Source of the DNA: Moniliella sp. 'wahieum' | Lineage: Eukaryota > Basidiomycota > Moniliellomycetes > Moniliellales > Moniliellaceae | Assembly (NCBI GenBank): GCA_003971905.1 | Contig: RSEE01000056.1 | Coordinates: forward strand, 248,001-312,000 | Direction of reading: 5' to 3' | DNA length: 64,000 nucleotides | Shown: positions 1 through 12,453 of the stretch, piece by piece | Numbering within the stretch: position 1 is the stretch's first letter | Layout of the letters: every line of letters begins with the position of its first letter | The notes under the pieces: model-generated | Databases searched by the model: none | The model's input: only the letters and a program-made list of their open reading frames with translations | Told to the model about the DNA's origin: nothing | Position numbers and translations under genes: made by a program

Positions 1-25
1 ATCTCTGGCATTCAACAGGAAGACA

Positions 26-1621
26 TTATGCATTGGCCAAACACCCCTCACCCTCTGAGAAGAGGTGAAGGGTACTTGCATTGATCATGAGCAGGTAGGG
101 GTAAAGTCGGTATCTTTGTGCAGTGCGAATCTGGTGCAGAGGAGCACTTCGTTCTCCTCCACCATGGGATGTGAAAGAGGAATGGGCGTAGGATCCCATA
201 TCGCCAGGTATGGCCGCGTTGTCTCGAGGCCGAGAGGGCAGAGCGGATGGATCCAGATGGCACGGGAACAGCGTCAAACGAAGGTGCATGTGAAAACGTA
301 GGAGAAAAGAGGGCCAAGATCGAGCCTGTACTACGAGACGTACAGCGGGCCAGGACCGCGCCGCCGGGGGGACCCATTGGGATGGTCGCGAGCACCTGCA
401 ACACGTGGGAGGGGCGGGGCGCGTCTTGCCCCCTACCTGTCCTGTGAATGCGGGCGTCTTCTCCACGTCAAAGATAGACGGGCGGGGTTTGGATGGAATG
501 CGCGGCGGAGCCGGCGCATATTGCTCCTCAGCCCAAAAGATATGCTGGGACCGAGCATGCTGCAGGGCGGCCATGGCCTTCTCCACTAACCCCCAGAGAC
601 AGGGCGCGCTTTGCGAGCGCGGGCACGTGCCTGAATGATGCGCTGCACAGTGGTCATGCCCTGCGGCGGTTCAGCCGAATCGGCCGCAGAGGGCGCAATG
701 CGCACCGGAGCGGGCGAGGGGACTGCTTGGCTGTTGACGAGTGGCACTGGGTGCTCCCGTGGGCGAGCATCCAGACGAGAGAAAGGGGTCGTCGGTTTGG
801 CACCATCGCTACGGCGGGGACGGAAATGCTTGTCCACATCAGGTTGTTCCAGGTGGTGCACCAGGGCAGTAAGGTTGACTCCGCGCGGACGAGGTGGAGC
901 AACGCGAGAGGGGGAAGGTGACCGTTGCCGCTTGCGCGTAGATGGCGTGGGAGAGGCCGAATGTGCGGCCTGTGGGCGGATTAGGGTCTGGAATGGGGGG
1001 TGGGGCAGGCGCGTGTTTGGGACAGAGTTCGGGGTGACAATGTGGTTAGATTGAAAACGGGACTGGGGCGTAGAGCGTGAGGAACGTGGGGGGTGGGGCA
1101 CAAGCGGTGCGGTGCGCATCATTGTCGTCAGCTCTGACAGGGACAGTTTCGCTTGCGGCCGGTCGGGGCGGGCGGAGGAGGAGGAGGACGCGCATTTTGC
1201 CGCGCAGGTGTGGTGAGCTTTGGGTTTGGATTGGCTGCGAGCGAGGAACGGCGCCAGATGAGTTTCTGTCGTTCGCGTTCGGCGCCACGGGAGAAGAGGA
1301 GCGGCTCCTGATCAAATGCGAAAGAGGGGGCCTGCTTGCTGGGTGCCTCGGGGCGGGAGGGGGGCAGGACACGTGGACTGCGTGGGCTGCGGCCCAGACG
1401 ACGGCGGGGCGAGGGCTGGCCCTGCCATGGGTGGGCGGGAGAGGGTTGTTCTCGTCGGCGTCGGCGTCGGTGCCGGAGCAAGCGGGGCGCGGGCTCGGAA
1501 GCGGACGCTTGCGCTTCGTTGTGGGCGTCGCTGGCAGCGGAGGTTGCGGGCAGGGCGGGGACGTGCTGCGGGTGGGCACCATGGAATAGGGAGGCTGTGG
1601 CCGTTGGACGTTGGTCGCCAA
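26..1621 (-). CDS. Unknown Pro/Ser/Arg-rich protein, frames broken, 3' end uncertain
   Basis: I do not recognise this protein. From a start at 1621 the minus strand reads as a chain of overlapping open frames (1621-1046, 1122-586, 586-26) that share a Pro/Ser/Arg/Lys-rich composition typical of a disordered nuclear protein. The frames change near 1320, 1130 and 586, where G or C runs occur. The most protein-like stretch lies at about 580-440: an alanine/glutamine-rich helix beginning LVEKAMAALQHARSQ, followed by a segment ending in SIFDVEKTPAFTGQ. A good donor (GTAGGG, 436) and acceptor (TTGCAG, 396) after that segment suggest a 41-nt intron; the next exon starts VLATIPMGPPGG. The gene may continue off the left edge. 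Its start lies about 1.04 kb from the divergent MFS transporter start. Confidence 0.4.
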
Positions 1622-2659
1622 TGTTAATGAGGGAGAGTGACTAGGGAGGAGTGAGGCTGAGGCGCGGAGGCCTTAGCCGAGGCACTGCATCATCCTTTGG
1701 ATGATCGATGATCGATCGCCAGTGGCGGAGAAGCGGCGTCGAGGAGCAATGGTTAAATTTTAAACGGGTAAATGCAATGGCAGACAATGGCCGCCACGCG
1801 TCGCGTGTGTCATCGATGTCATCGATCATCGATCATCGATCATCGGTGAGCATATCGGCCATCTTGATCGATCTGTGCATGTGATCATTAAAAGCGGCGC
1901 GTGATGTGCGGCGCGTGACGTGACGCGACAGGTGGCTTCTTCTCGGTTACCGCTTTCGCAAATTTATGAACGCCGCCAGGTTGCCATTTGCATTCTCAAA
2001 GCCACCAGTGTGGGCAGCACGAGGCAGCACGCAAAAGAGGCACATGTGACGCTCTGCATTTCTGGGTTGCATGACGTGTACGCTGTCCCGCAACTCGGCA
2101 ACGCACGACTCAGGCAGTACTCAGTTACTCTCAGCCTGGTCTCGGATCTCAAAGTGCAGAATCCACAATGCATGTCATGCATGATCAACAGTTGATGAGA
2201 TCGATGATCCCCACACCATGGTGTCTCTCGGCTTCGGACTTGGCCGGAGTTATGCCGACAAAAAAAAAACTCCTCGGAGCAGCCATGCACCGTGCAACAC
2301 AAGCGGCATCGCTCCGCTTTGGCCGTACGCTTTGAAATTTGATACCGCGTCGCTAGTAACTAACTAGTAACTAGTAACCAAGTAACCGGGTAACCGCCTG
2401 ATTTGCGTGCTCCTTTGCAGACGCAGGGCTGATGCTGGTCTACCCCAGCGTGCCCCCCAATATACGGTTTCTGGTGAAAAGCTTCAAGCGGCCCGTAGCT
2501 GCTGATCGATGGCCGTCGAGGGCCCCAGCCTTGGCTTGCAACTGGCTGGCACATTTGTTTTCTTCCAATCCCCCTTCCCACCAACACCCCATCTCCTCCT
2601 CCATCCACCACCCCACCGACCGTGCACATGACGAACGGCCGCCCGGCCTGCTTACCGTC
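1622..2659. other. Divergent intergenic region with ATCGAT-type repeat
   Basis: No convincing gene is visible. The region separates the unknown minus-strand gene from the plus-strand transporter and should hold both promoters. It contains TCATCGATCATCGATCATCG-type tandem words at about 1808-1845 and GATCGATGATCGATCG near 1700. A cluster of ACTAGTAACTAGTAACC / GTAACCGGGTAACC words lies at about 2350-2396. C/T-rich leader sequence precedes the MFS start. Confidence 0.5.
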
Positions 2660-4578
2660 ATGACCAACATCTCCTCTCCTTCTACCTCGCCCGTTACGGC
2701 CCCCCCAGCAGACCTTGCTATACCTGACGCTGACCGCGCCTCCCCAAGCTCCAAGACTAAGAAAAAGGGAGAACCCCACTGGCTCACCCTCGAGGAGGAG
2801 CAGGCTCTGCCCGACAACAACCGTTGGGCTGTGTTCAGCTCCCTCATGCTTTGCGTCTTCACTGCGGCCCTTGACCAGTCAATTGTTGCCCTGCCCTTCC
2901 CACCATCGCTGCCGATCTGCATGCCAATGCCGCGGGCTACTCGTACGTCTCTAGCTCCACAGGATGCCCAGGCAATCTGAAAGCGTGGACCAGCTGACAC
3001 ATCTTTGGCATAGGTGGGTTGGCACAGCCTATCTCGTAGCTGCTTCGACTCTTAACCCTATGTATGGGCGCTTGAGTGACATGGTGGGTCGCAAGCCACT
3101 CCTATTCTGTGCAATCGGTTTTTCTCTTGGGTAGTGCTCTATGCGGTTCCGCCCAATCCATCATCTGGCTCTGCTCGGCGCGAGGCGTGCAAGGCCTTGG
3201 TGGTGGTGGTATTATGTCCCTTGGCCAGATCGTATTGGCCGACCTCACTACGCTGCAAGAGCGGGGCAAATGGACGGGGCTCTATGGCTTGGTCTGGGGG
3301 TTCGCCAGCGTGATCGGGCCCCTCGCTGGTGGAGCTTTGACCACCAAGGCCAGTTGGCGTTGGTGTTTTTCATCAACCTTCCCATCTGTGGTTTGGCAGG
3401 TGCCATGCTCTTTCTTCTTGAATCTCCCTGCTCGTCCCCTCAAGTCGTTCAAGGCCGTACTGAAAGAATTTGACTTTATGGTCTCTTCCTCATCTCGGGT
3501 GGGGCAATTGTTCCTCGTTGGTTTTAGCAGTGCTGAAACCGGGACCTGGGGCGAAGGCAACACGATTGGACCCATCGTCTCGGGCGCCGTCATGATGGTC
3601 TCATTTGGATTTTGGAATGCCAACACAAAGCGGACCCCGATCATTGCGCCCCGCCTGTTCAGACTCCGAACGACCACAGTGCTGCTAGTCATGGTGGCCA
3701 TGCATGGAATCACCTTTATGAATGCGACCTACTATCTACCCAACTTTTACCAGGTCGTCAAGGGCGCCAACGCCCTCATGTCGGGGGTGTACGTCTTGCC
3801 GTACCTCGTGCTCTCCTCCCATCGTTTCCGCACTGGCTGGAGTAGCAATCAGCAAAGCCGGCGCGTACCGATTCATGCTCTACTTGGGCTTTGGAATCAT
3901 GACGCTTGGATTTGGGTTGATGTGCATGTTGACCTCCAAGAGCAGCCTTGCCGAGGACCTGATCCTCCCTGCCGTTATGGGATTAGGAGTGGGGATGTTG
4001 TTCCAAACACCTTCCATTGCGGCACAGGCGGCCATGCCCGCTGCCGAGGTAGGTTCGACGATTGCCGCCCTGATCTTTGCCGCCAATTGGCTACTACCAT
4101 GGGTATCTCGATCGGCGGGACGATTCTCAACTCGGACTGGAAACGACGGGCGGGACAGATCGAAGGTCTGCCTCCGGGGATAGACAAGCTGGTCGTGAGC
4201 AACGTGCACATACTGCGTACGTTGCAGCCACCCGAACTGTCCAAGCGGGCAATCTATGCCTACAGTGAGTCGGTCCGGCTGATCTGGATCGTCAACACAC
4301 CTCTGTGTGCAGTGGCGTTCTTGCTCTGCCTCGCGGTCAAAGGATACAGTTTCAAGCGAGCTCCCAACACTGGGGCGCAAGCCGACACCGAGGGCCAATG
4401 CTGCGGAAGATTGCTGCTGAGGACACTAAAACGGACGGCTCCGTCCAGAGAAAACGCCTCCGACACGCTTCAAAATCCTTTGTTCCCAGATGGGGAAAAG
4501 ACACAAAAAGACGACAAGATTGGCAATGAGACTCAGAGAGTCATTGTCATCCCACAACTCCCGAAACCCACTTCTTAA
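2660..4578 (+). CDS. MFS multidrug transporter, DHA2 (14-TM) type
   Basis: Plasma- or vacuolar-membrane proton antiporter of the DHA2 drug/metabolite export family; the substrate cannot be read from sequence. The start at 2660 gives a Ser/Pro-rich cytosolic leader, then NRWAVFSSLMLCVFTAALDQ, the usual first helix and DQ motif. Exon 1 ends at 2942; an intron with GTACGT, CTGAC and TAG fills 2943-3013. Exon 2 opens with WVGTAYLVAASTLNPMYGRL and the signature GRLSDMVGRKP. Later come RGVQGLGGGGIMSLGQIVLA (motif B/C region) and WRWCFFINLP. About 615 residues are expected. The frame is broken by single-base gaps near 2893 (TIVATALP helix), 3118, 3365-3400, 3480-3530, 3815 and 4085. Conserved sequence resumes each time, for example at SAGAYRFMLYLGFGIMTLGF. 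I read these as sequencing indels. Pseudogenisation is the alternative, but the reading is otherwise intact to the stop. Confidence 0.9.
2943..3013 (+). other. Spliceosomal intron in MFS transporter
   Basis: 71-nt intron with donor GTACGT, branch CTGAC at about 2993 and acceptor CATAG. Splicing joins the codons for GYS to WVGTAY, the conserved DHA2 helix-2 sequence, which fixes both boundaries. Confidence 0.85.
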
Positions 4579-5322
4579 AGCTTGATGCTCTGATGAACTG
4601 CTGCACGCTGGAATGTCTGTTAGCTTGGCTCACAACATGCGCAGCGTAATCTTCTCAGAAATGATGTCATGGTACCTTCAACACGTAGATGCTACTATGC
4701 CCCCCCCCACTGCCTTCAACACGCTGCGGTATTTTTGTCAATGCACTCTTCATATTATTCCCTTTAACGTTTCACCGAGTTAGTGATCTTCAGTAACTGA
4801 GAGTAGTCGTAACTAGTAGCATAGATCTAAGAGGAGCTCTCAAAGCTCACAGTGAGAATTTGATCTCTTCAGTGCCTTCAGCACCAGAGTTTGTTTTGTT
4901 TCCTGTGGCCCTCTAGTCCCTCTCTTTTGATCTCGGGGCTTCAACAAGCCATTCAATCTTCGACACTTCCCACTGCCTAGGTTTGACTTTTGGATTGTTG
5001 AGCTGGGATCCTGCGTAGCATCCGCTTGTACCCATGCCGCCCGCCCTTTCAGCATGGTGTGAGTAGTCAGTAGTCAGTCGACTGCTACAGATGGTCACGG
5101 ATTGGGGAATGGGTCTGATGCATGATGCATGATGCAGGACTGACGCGTCGGAGTGAAATGTTCGATTTGCACGACGCGTCCTCCCCGCCACGCGCCACGC
5201 GACCGACATGGCCACCGGCGAAATTGAAATCATCTAATTAAGAGGATCTCGACGCGCAATGCGGCAGCCACCACCACCACCGCCAGGGCAGCCGCCACGA
5301 CCACGACCACCATCAGAACCCA
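4579..5322. other. Intergenic region with GCATGATGCA repeats
   Basis: No gene is seen between the MFS transporter and the Mus7-like gene. It holds the MFS 3' flank, a GCATGATGCATGATGCA cluster at about 5116-5134, paired AGTAGTCAGTAGTCAGTC words near 5065, and the upstream region of the next gene. Confidence 0.5.
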
Positions 5323-8300
5323 ATGGGGGACGAGGGTTACGTGCTGACCTCGGACCCCGAGGAGATACTGGAGGCCGCATTCAGCCTTTCCATTCATCCC
5401 TCCGATGCTCCACTGCCCCCATCTTCCTCGCCCGCTCGTGCACATTCACAAGCCCAGCTGGCACAGCGCATCCGCACACGCTACGCCACCCGCTTGCCCC
5501 GCAGCTTCCTCCTCGCCCCACCACAACCGAGCCACCGCACACCATCACCGCCCTCGTCCACGCCGCAGCGCCTGGGATCGTCCCCTTCTGTCGGAGGGGA
5601 CACGACACTTCTCACCCCGGCCGTCGCGTCTTCGATGGATGCAGACCCTAAGACGTCCACCGTCGCGCCTCGGGCCGCCTCCTTCTTGCCGTCGCCCGGT
5701 TCGCCACACATGCGGTCTCTTTACAAACGCAAGACCCGCTCTGTCTCTCCTCAGATAGGCCGATACGGATCCACATCCACCGCTACGTCGCCTGCGCACA
5801 GCGCCCTCGTCTGCGGCGGCATAGTTGGGACCACATCCAAATCCACACCTCCCAGCACTTGCCACACCCATGAGCGAGAGCGATGATGACATGGACCTTT
5901 TCCGTCCATTTCCTGTCCCCGCATCCAGCTCCGTCATACCCCCCCTACCGCCAGAGGGTGCACCCACCCTGGTCACGGAGCATCCCTCGCGTTAGCGGAT
6001 ATGGACACTGCATCGCCCGACCCCCTCGCCTTGCTCGCCACTCAACCTGCCGGTCCACAATCACCAGGACGAGTCATTTGGATGTTCTGTCTCCCACCAT
6101 ACCTACACCACCTTCTCCTTCTTATGGGCCAACACAGCTGCATTGTACGTCCTTCCGCATCCAAGCAGCTCTTATTCTGACCGTTTTCCAGATGAGGGCT
6201 CTTCTGGTATCGGCACTGAACCGGCCGCTCTGGATCATGATGCGCATCTACAACCCCTTCACCCATCCGCTCCCCAATTAACGACGAACCCAGAGTTCGA
6301 CTTCTGATCCATCCACCTCCCGCTTCCAGCCCTCCACCTGCGCCTGACCCCTCCCCAGCCGCAGCGGAAACAGCGCTGGAAACTGACCCGCCTGCAGCCA
6401 ATGGATCTCCTCCTCACCCTGCAGCTGAACGTGAAATGGACGCGGCAACACTGGCTGCGCTCGCGGCACCATCGCCTCCACACCGCTCTTTTCGCACTCG
6501 CAAAGCCGCCCAACTCAACCCGTTCACATACGAACAGCAGCGTATCAACGCACTCTCTATGCGCGCGACTGGGAAGACGCAGTCGTCACTACGCGGGAGC
6601 AGCGCCTAGAGGCCAAACGCGGCACGCCCTCCAGATGGAGGAGGTACGCCGTGCGGAAGAGGGGGAGGAGTGGATGGTACCAGACCAAGAGTCTCAGGAA
6701 CCTCCGGAGAGATGCTCCCTCTCCCCGTCCTCCTTCCGCAGAACACCCACCCCCTCACCGTGCTGTCCCACATTCGAATGGTAAGCGCAAGAAGAAGCGG
6801 ATCCCAAGCAGGACCAATGCTCAAAGGCGAAACCTACCCCCCCCAACCGGGAGAAACGGAGGAGGAACGAATCCGGCGGATCAAGGCGAACCGCGCCAAA
6901 ATCCTCTCTTGGTTCTCCGAGTCCGAGTCGGAGAAGAGGGTGACCGCTGAAAGAGGGCGATGAGGGTGTCACGACCCATTCCAGGGGCCAATGAAGAAAC
7001 CCAAAGCCCTCCTCCAACAAGGCGAGCAACGGTTGTTTCAGATGGCTCTGATGCCGAGGGTGGGGGCGGGTCTGACCCGGAACTTGAGGCTGAACCTGAG
7101 CCGCAGAGAAGGACACGGCACGACGAGATGGAGGCCGAGCTGCGGCACCGCTACCGTCTTCTGATCAAGGTGATGCCCAAAGTACAAGCCAGAATCTGCA
7201 TTAACGATCTGCGGCGGATGATGCAGGGCAAGCCGTATCACTCGGATGGGCACTCGTCTGATTCTCCACCCCCCCCCCCAGAGAAGAAGACCTTCTCCTG
7301 AACCCGACGGGACACCGGTTCCAGGAATTGCTCATCGACGTCGAGCTCGCTCAGGAGACCCATCCCGTACGAGATTGTGGGCGATTCGGACTCGTCGCCG
7401 TCGCAAAACGAGTATTTGGTCATCAGTTCGGACGAAGGAGGGAGCATCCGTTCCGAGGATGAGATGCCCACACCGAGACAAACTCGGCCGAGGGAAGACC
7501 TCATTGATCGCATGCTTTCTCGCACTAGGAGGGCCCCAACGACACGTCCCAAGCCTCGTACCCGTCCTCGCCACCGAAAGGAAGGCACTTCGATTCGCCT
7601 CCCTATTGAAGGCCGAGATTCCTCCATTCCAGGGCGACGATTCAGTCGCACCCCTTCCTACTCCAATACTCAATTTGTGGGTGGGACAGTTTGGGACGAT
7701 GAAGCAGAGGAGATGGGCAGGAAGAGCTCAACTGGCGGAGCGAGAGCTGGGGCGGGAGCCGGGGAGGGAGAAGGCAACCGATCACGGCATCAGCCAGTCG
7801 TAGAAGTGGGGGCACGCGGCGCATGGTCCTCGTGCTAACCCAGTCCACCCTCGCGGTCCACCACGTACCCCCGCTCGCCACGGGAAAGAAGGGAGGAGTC
7901 GGGCAACCCCTGGGATACACTTTTCATTCCCCGTCGTCCGACCCACGCAGAACTGCAACGTCCTCCTGCTCGCCCTTCTTACCATAAGGGTATGGGGGCT
8001 AACCCAGACCCCGTCTCACCTCGCCGCATTCGATTGCTGGATGAACGGCTTGACCAAGAACTCTTCACCGACCCGCGTGGGCGGCGGGAACTGCCAGCCC
8101 CTGCCGAAATGCCAATCCCTGCCGCCGAACTCACACTGCTCGACCGAGTAGTGCTGGCAGAGCGGAACGTCATCCTCCCCCCTTTCGTGCTACATCTCCT
8201 AGTGGAGAGAGGCATCGTGCGGTCCAACAGCTGCGGGAAGCCAGGAATGCAAAGACCAGGCCTTCGGCGGTGCGTCCACCTTTGGTAGAAAGGCAACCAG

Positions 8301-11300
8301 AGCTACAAGATTGGTTCCAAGTGCAACCAGTAGAGGCGCCTCCAAAGGCGGCACTGGACGAAGCGGAGCTCGAGCGGGCAAATCAATGGTCCGGGTTGGT
8401 GACCATGCGACCGAGTCTAGGGGTTCCCTTACTTCCCTCGCACGCGCGGGTAGAGGGTTGCTATGTTGCCAAAGGGCAGTTGCAAAAACTTATCTTTTCC
8501 TGTCGATCTGGACTCTACCATGCCGGATGAGGAAGATGAGAACGAGCTAAGTGGGTTCCTCTTCCCCTCTCTCGCTCCACGCGGCCGGGGGTGGTGGCCC
8601 ACGGGTTAGCCGATTTTTTCGACACACTACGAACGGACTGTCGTTCAGCTTCGGAGGATGGATTGGCCGCCATTCAAACCCGATTCATCGCCTTGGAGCG
8701 GTACATCATCTCTCGTTTCACATGGGGAGAAGCCACGGGGAGAGCGAGACGGCGATTTTGGTTAGCTAGGGGAAACGGCAGCGACAAGATGGAGCACCTG
8801 CTCGAATTGGTGCAAGAAGGAGAGGCAGAACAAGCCTCAGATGACAATACCCGCTCTGCCACTCTTGACTTGATGGTGGGTATGGCCCATTTACGCCTGC
8901 TTGTTATCGCGCGTCACCTCCGGAACAGGCTTGAGGGACATATGGCACATCCCCGAGATTGCATCTTCCGCAGCCGGAGTGGTACGAAAGCTGCTGCAGT
9001 ACGGGCTGCATCATACCATGGCGTCTGTGCGGGCGGTCAGCGTCTCCTCCCCCGAGGGGGAGGCGTAAATGATCAACTGTGGATATGTGGGTTTCGCTCA
9101 TTTCGCTTTTGGGCTCATCCTTCTGGCCCACCGTGGAGGAGGTGGTCATTAGCTGGCTGGGCGGGTTGGCGGGAGCACTCTTCAACCCTGGCTGCATGGG
9201 GAGCGGATCTGGTTTGTTCTGTTGAGCCTGCTGTGCCTATCCCAACTCAATCGAGACGGGCTTGCGATCCCACCCAACGAAAGCCCATTAAAGGAGAATT
9301 GGTCTCTGGTGGGCTCAGCTGTTTCCGCTTCTTGTGTCCGCTACTCCGCACCGGTCGAGACCCATATGCGGAGTACGCCCTGCAGCAAGGGATGAGTATA
9401 TCGATATGACCTTTCGTCGTATCCTCCTCCTTCTCTCGCGATGGAATTGGAAACTCTGCTCCGAGGGGGGGAGCAGCTACTTCGTCAATTGGGTAAGGGT
9501 ATCTTTGAGGCAAAAGGATATTCGTTCCAGTCCCTACCTAGCCAGACTGGCAACGACTTCCCTCCCTTCCTGCGGGACTTGAACAACCATTCCATCCTCC
9601 ACCCATTGGAGGATAGTGAGGAAGGAGGCAATACGTTTCACCTTTATCTTCGTCTCCTATCTGCCTACGGCCTCGAACGGCAAGCCCCCGGAGGAGACTT
9701 GCGGGCTACTCGGCGTCTCTTCTACCGTCTTCTCCTGTACAACAACTACGCTTCTCCGTTGCGCAACCTCCCACTGGAAGCGAGCTAAGCCAACTTGTCA
9801 ACCTCTATTCCTTGGCTTTGGTTGCACTTTACCTTGCCCCCTCCGACGACGGGAGAGAAACGCTTTCTCAACTTCGTCGTGTACAGGGCTGGCTCGACTT
9901 TCGCGCAGCCGATCAGAACTCCCAGCTGATCTGCATCCGTGCCGTACAGTACTTTGGATTGTGTGCCAAGATCAGCACCTGCCCTTGGATGATGTGGGGG
10001 AATGGTTTGCGCAAGTGGTGGAACAGCTTCAGCAGGTTTCGCGCCTACCTTGTCGGGTGAAGTAAGTCTGGGGGGGATCGAGTCGGAACGGGTACGTCGC
10101 CGCGTCAGCGTGACGCACGATTGCTCCTCATGGCTTCGTTGCGGGCTTTGCGATACGTGATTCAACACCCTTCCCTTTCTCCCGCGGCCAAGCCCGACCA
10201 CCTTGTTTTTCCCAGCGCAGTACTCTTGAGCCCAAGTACGTCTTCCCATCCCCTTTTGTTTATCAATACTAACTAGGTGTGTCTAGTCTCGGATAGCCTA
10301 CTTACCACACTTGCGCTGGCCGAGGTGGACGTGGGAAAGGAGGCGCTAGCATGTATCCAAGCCTTCTTTGCCCGGCGGCGACAGTTACCAGGCTGTGCGT
10401 GAGGGTGAGCCTGCTCCTGCCGCACATTTGACCGACACGAATTTGGACAGTCAAGACCTTTGGGACAACGACTTATGGGACGACGCAGCGTTGATGAACG
10501 ATCCAGGGCTGAATGCCTTGTTGGGTGGAACAGCGCCAGCGCCTGCGTTGGCGCAACGATGCCCCAGCACCGACCGAGACCGAGGGCCGTATGACCCTGG
10601 CACGTTCACTGAGCTCGACGAGCGTTTGGCCCGAGATCGACTGGTTGCACTCGCCAAATCCCTCTTGGCTGTTTTGGTCAATGCTGTCTCCCCTACCGCC
10701 CGTCTGGGACAGCTGGGTCCGATCACCTCACTCGCGGTTGAGGACCAGTCGCCATCGCACTTGCGCGATATGCCGCTGGGTCGGCTGGCACAGCTGAGCG
10801 AAGGACGAGAACTGCGCAAGCTGGTGGAATTGGTGGTGGACACGTTGGTGGAAACAGCGGGGATTCTGGTGAGCAACAAGGTGCTTTCGTGGCCGAGGTT
10901 GTTCTTCGTGGGGACATGGCCATCTCGTGTCTTCCGCCCACAGGCCGGGGCACGCGCGATGTGATTCTGCGTTTTGAATGGGGGATGGCGCGTGATCCGT
11001 CCTGCCTTCCAACGATGGGACAAGAGCTGATCAAGACATGGTTCCGCACCGTGGCGATTCGCCATCTCTCGGTTCAGGGGGAATTTACCTTGGCGCTCAC
11101 CAAGGCCAACCCGCCACTCCCATTCTTCCAGGGCGCGGAACGGTCTGGTCTGTCGATGCGGGGATAGAAGCATTTACCAAGGCTCGAACCGCTATTCTCC
11201 AGGTCATTCTGGAAAACATGCGAGAAACGGGAATGCGACGGCCGCAGGACAAGGGGCTGATGCTGGCCTACTTGCCCCACCTCGTTTCTACCCTGCGGGA

Positions 11301-11511
11301 GGAGGTGACGGCAATCCGTGCGCCAGGCCATGTCGCTTCCCCCACCGACAAGGCGTACCTCGCATTTGCTCAGGAGATCCTTGACATCTTCCCGGACGCG
11401 ATCGGTCCCACCATCTACCACGCTGATTTTTTCCGCTACATTCCCGAACAGCTTGCGTTGCTTAAGCATCAGCTTCAGCCTGCCCCTGCTGCGCCAGCGG
11501 CGCGTGATTGA
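5323..11511 (+). CDS. Probable Mus7/Mms22-family genome-stability protein (frames broken)
   Basis: A run of plus-strand frames covers about 6.2 kb with no competing gene, implying one protein near 2000 residues. The start at 5323 begins MGDEGYVLTSDPEEILEAAF. The N-terminal third is Ser/Pro-rich with acidic patches (SESDDDMDLF at 5873). At 6484-6540 lies RSFRTRKAAQLNPFTYEQQR, resembling the R-x-R-K-x-x-Q-L-x-P-Y/F-T-x-E motif I associate with Mus7/Mms22. Near 7130 is a helix with RLLIKVMPKVQARICINDLR, then an acidic, Pro-rich linker and a long helical C-terminal half ending PEQLALLKHQLQP. Introns fit at 6145-6191, joining PTQLH to YEGSSGIG, and at 10236-10286 with branch TACTAAC. Frame changes occur about every 300-600 nt. 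In yeasts Mms22 acts with the Rtt101 cullin ligase at stalled forks. The family call rests on one motif, length and layout, and could be wrong. Confidence 0.45.
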
Positions 11512-12453
11512 GGCATTCTTGGACTCTCATACACTTTGATTATACTTGAAAACTATTGTTGAGCGTGGTGAGTGCTTGAGGCAGGGAATAGAGAACGAAC
11601 GAACCGGCCATATGGCCATGGATGGAGGATATAAATGTGTTTGACATTGGTGAGGATCAGAGAAGTTAGGATATGAATATGCCGGCTCATACTAGTAGTA
11701 TACTTAGTACTAGTAGTATGCCAAAGGATTGGCCTCGTTATATAGTACTCTTTGATACCGTTGGGTGGATGGGTAGGACAAAAGGTGCCGGAACGGCCTA
11801 CCGTGGATGCCAAGCGAGACAGTTGCCGTCCCAGACAGCATCTTCTTGATGGGCGAAAGATACATATGGCAACCGCTATGGTAATCGAGACGGTGGACAA
11901 AGGGCGCGTTTATAGGTATACAGTAGTACTATGGAGATACGAAGATGAGCATGGCACCATGGAAAGGGTTATCGTCATCTCCATATGGTGAACGATATAG
12001 TAATGAATGGCCCCGTGCCGCTGGATAAGTGTATTTTGGGGTCGGACTATACACTTGTAGGAAACCACCTGGGGAAGCCAACAACGCACCATCCATGCTG
12101 TGATCAAGACATCAAAAGCGCCGCAAACCAAAGAAAAAGAAAAGCGATCATGTCGACCATGAACGACGTCACACAACCCCATTCTCTACATCCCCGATTC
12201 CAACTAAACTGTCGCTACTCATAACAGCCTGAATATAGACAGGAGGTAACACGCAACGGATACTAATACATCAGCATGCGAACGTAACCGCCCGATCCGT
12301 AACAAGCCGGGAAATGTACGAGGGGGAGCGAGCAATAGGCGAGGACCCCTCGGTTTGCAACCGACCAACCAATAAACGACAAAAAGGAAAAAAAGTGAGC
12401 GAGGGGGAACATAGGATGCAAATAGCGAGGAGGCAAGGGCTGGGGGGGGGGAG
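11512..12453. other. Convergent intergenic region
   Basis: This stretch lies between the 3' ends of the Mus7-like gene and the SABATH methyltransferase gene. It is lower in GC than the flanking genes. It contains TACTAGTAGTATAC words at about 11690-11720 and a palindromic GTATACAGTAGTACTATGG segment near 11925. No coding region is supported on either strand. Confidence 0.5.

Noticed and set aside
2660..4578. MFS transporter and other broken genes as pseudogenes
   Set aside because: The same kind of break occurs in essential genes such as CIT1 and in a tRNA stem. All resume conserved sequence immediately, which fits consensus error better than decay.
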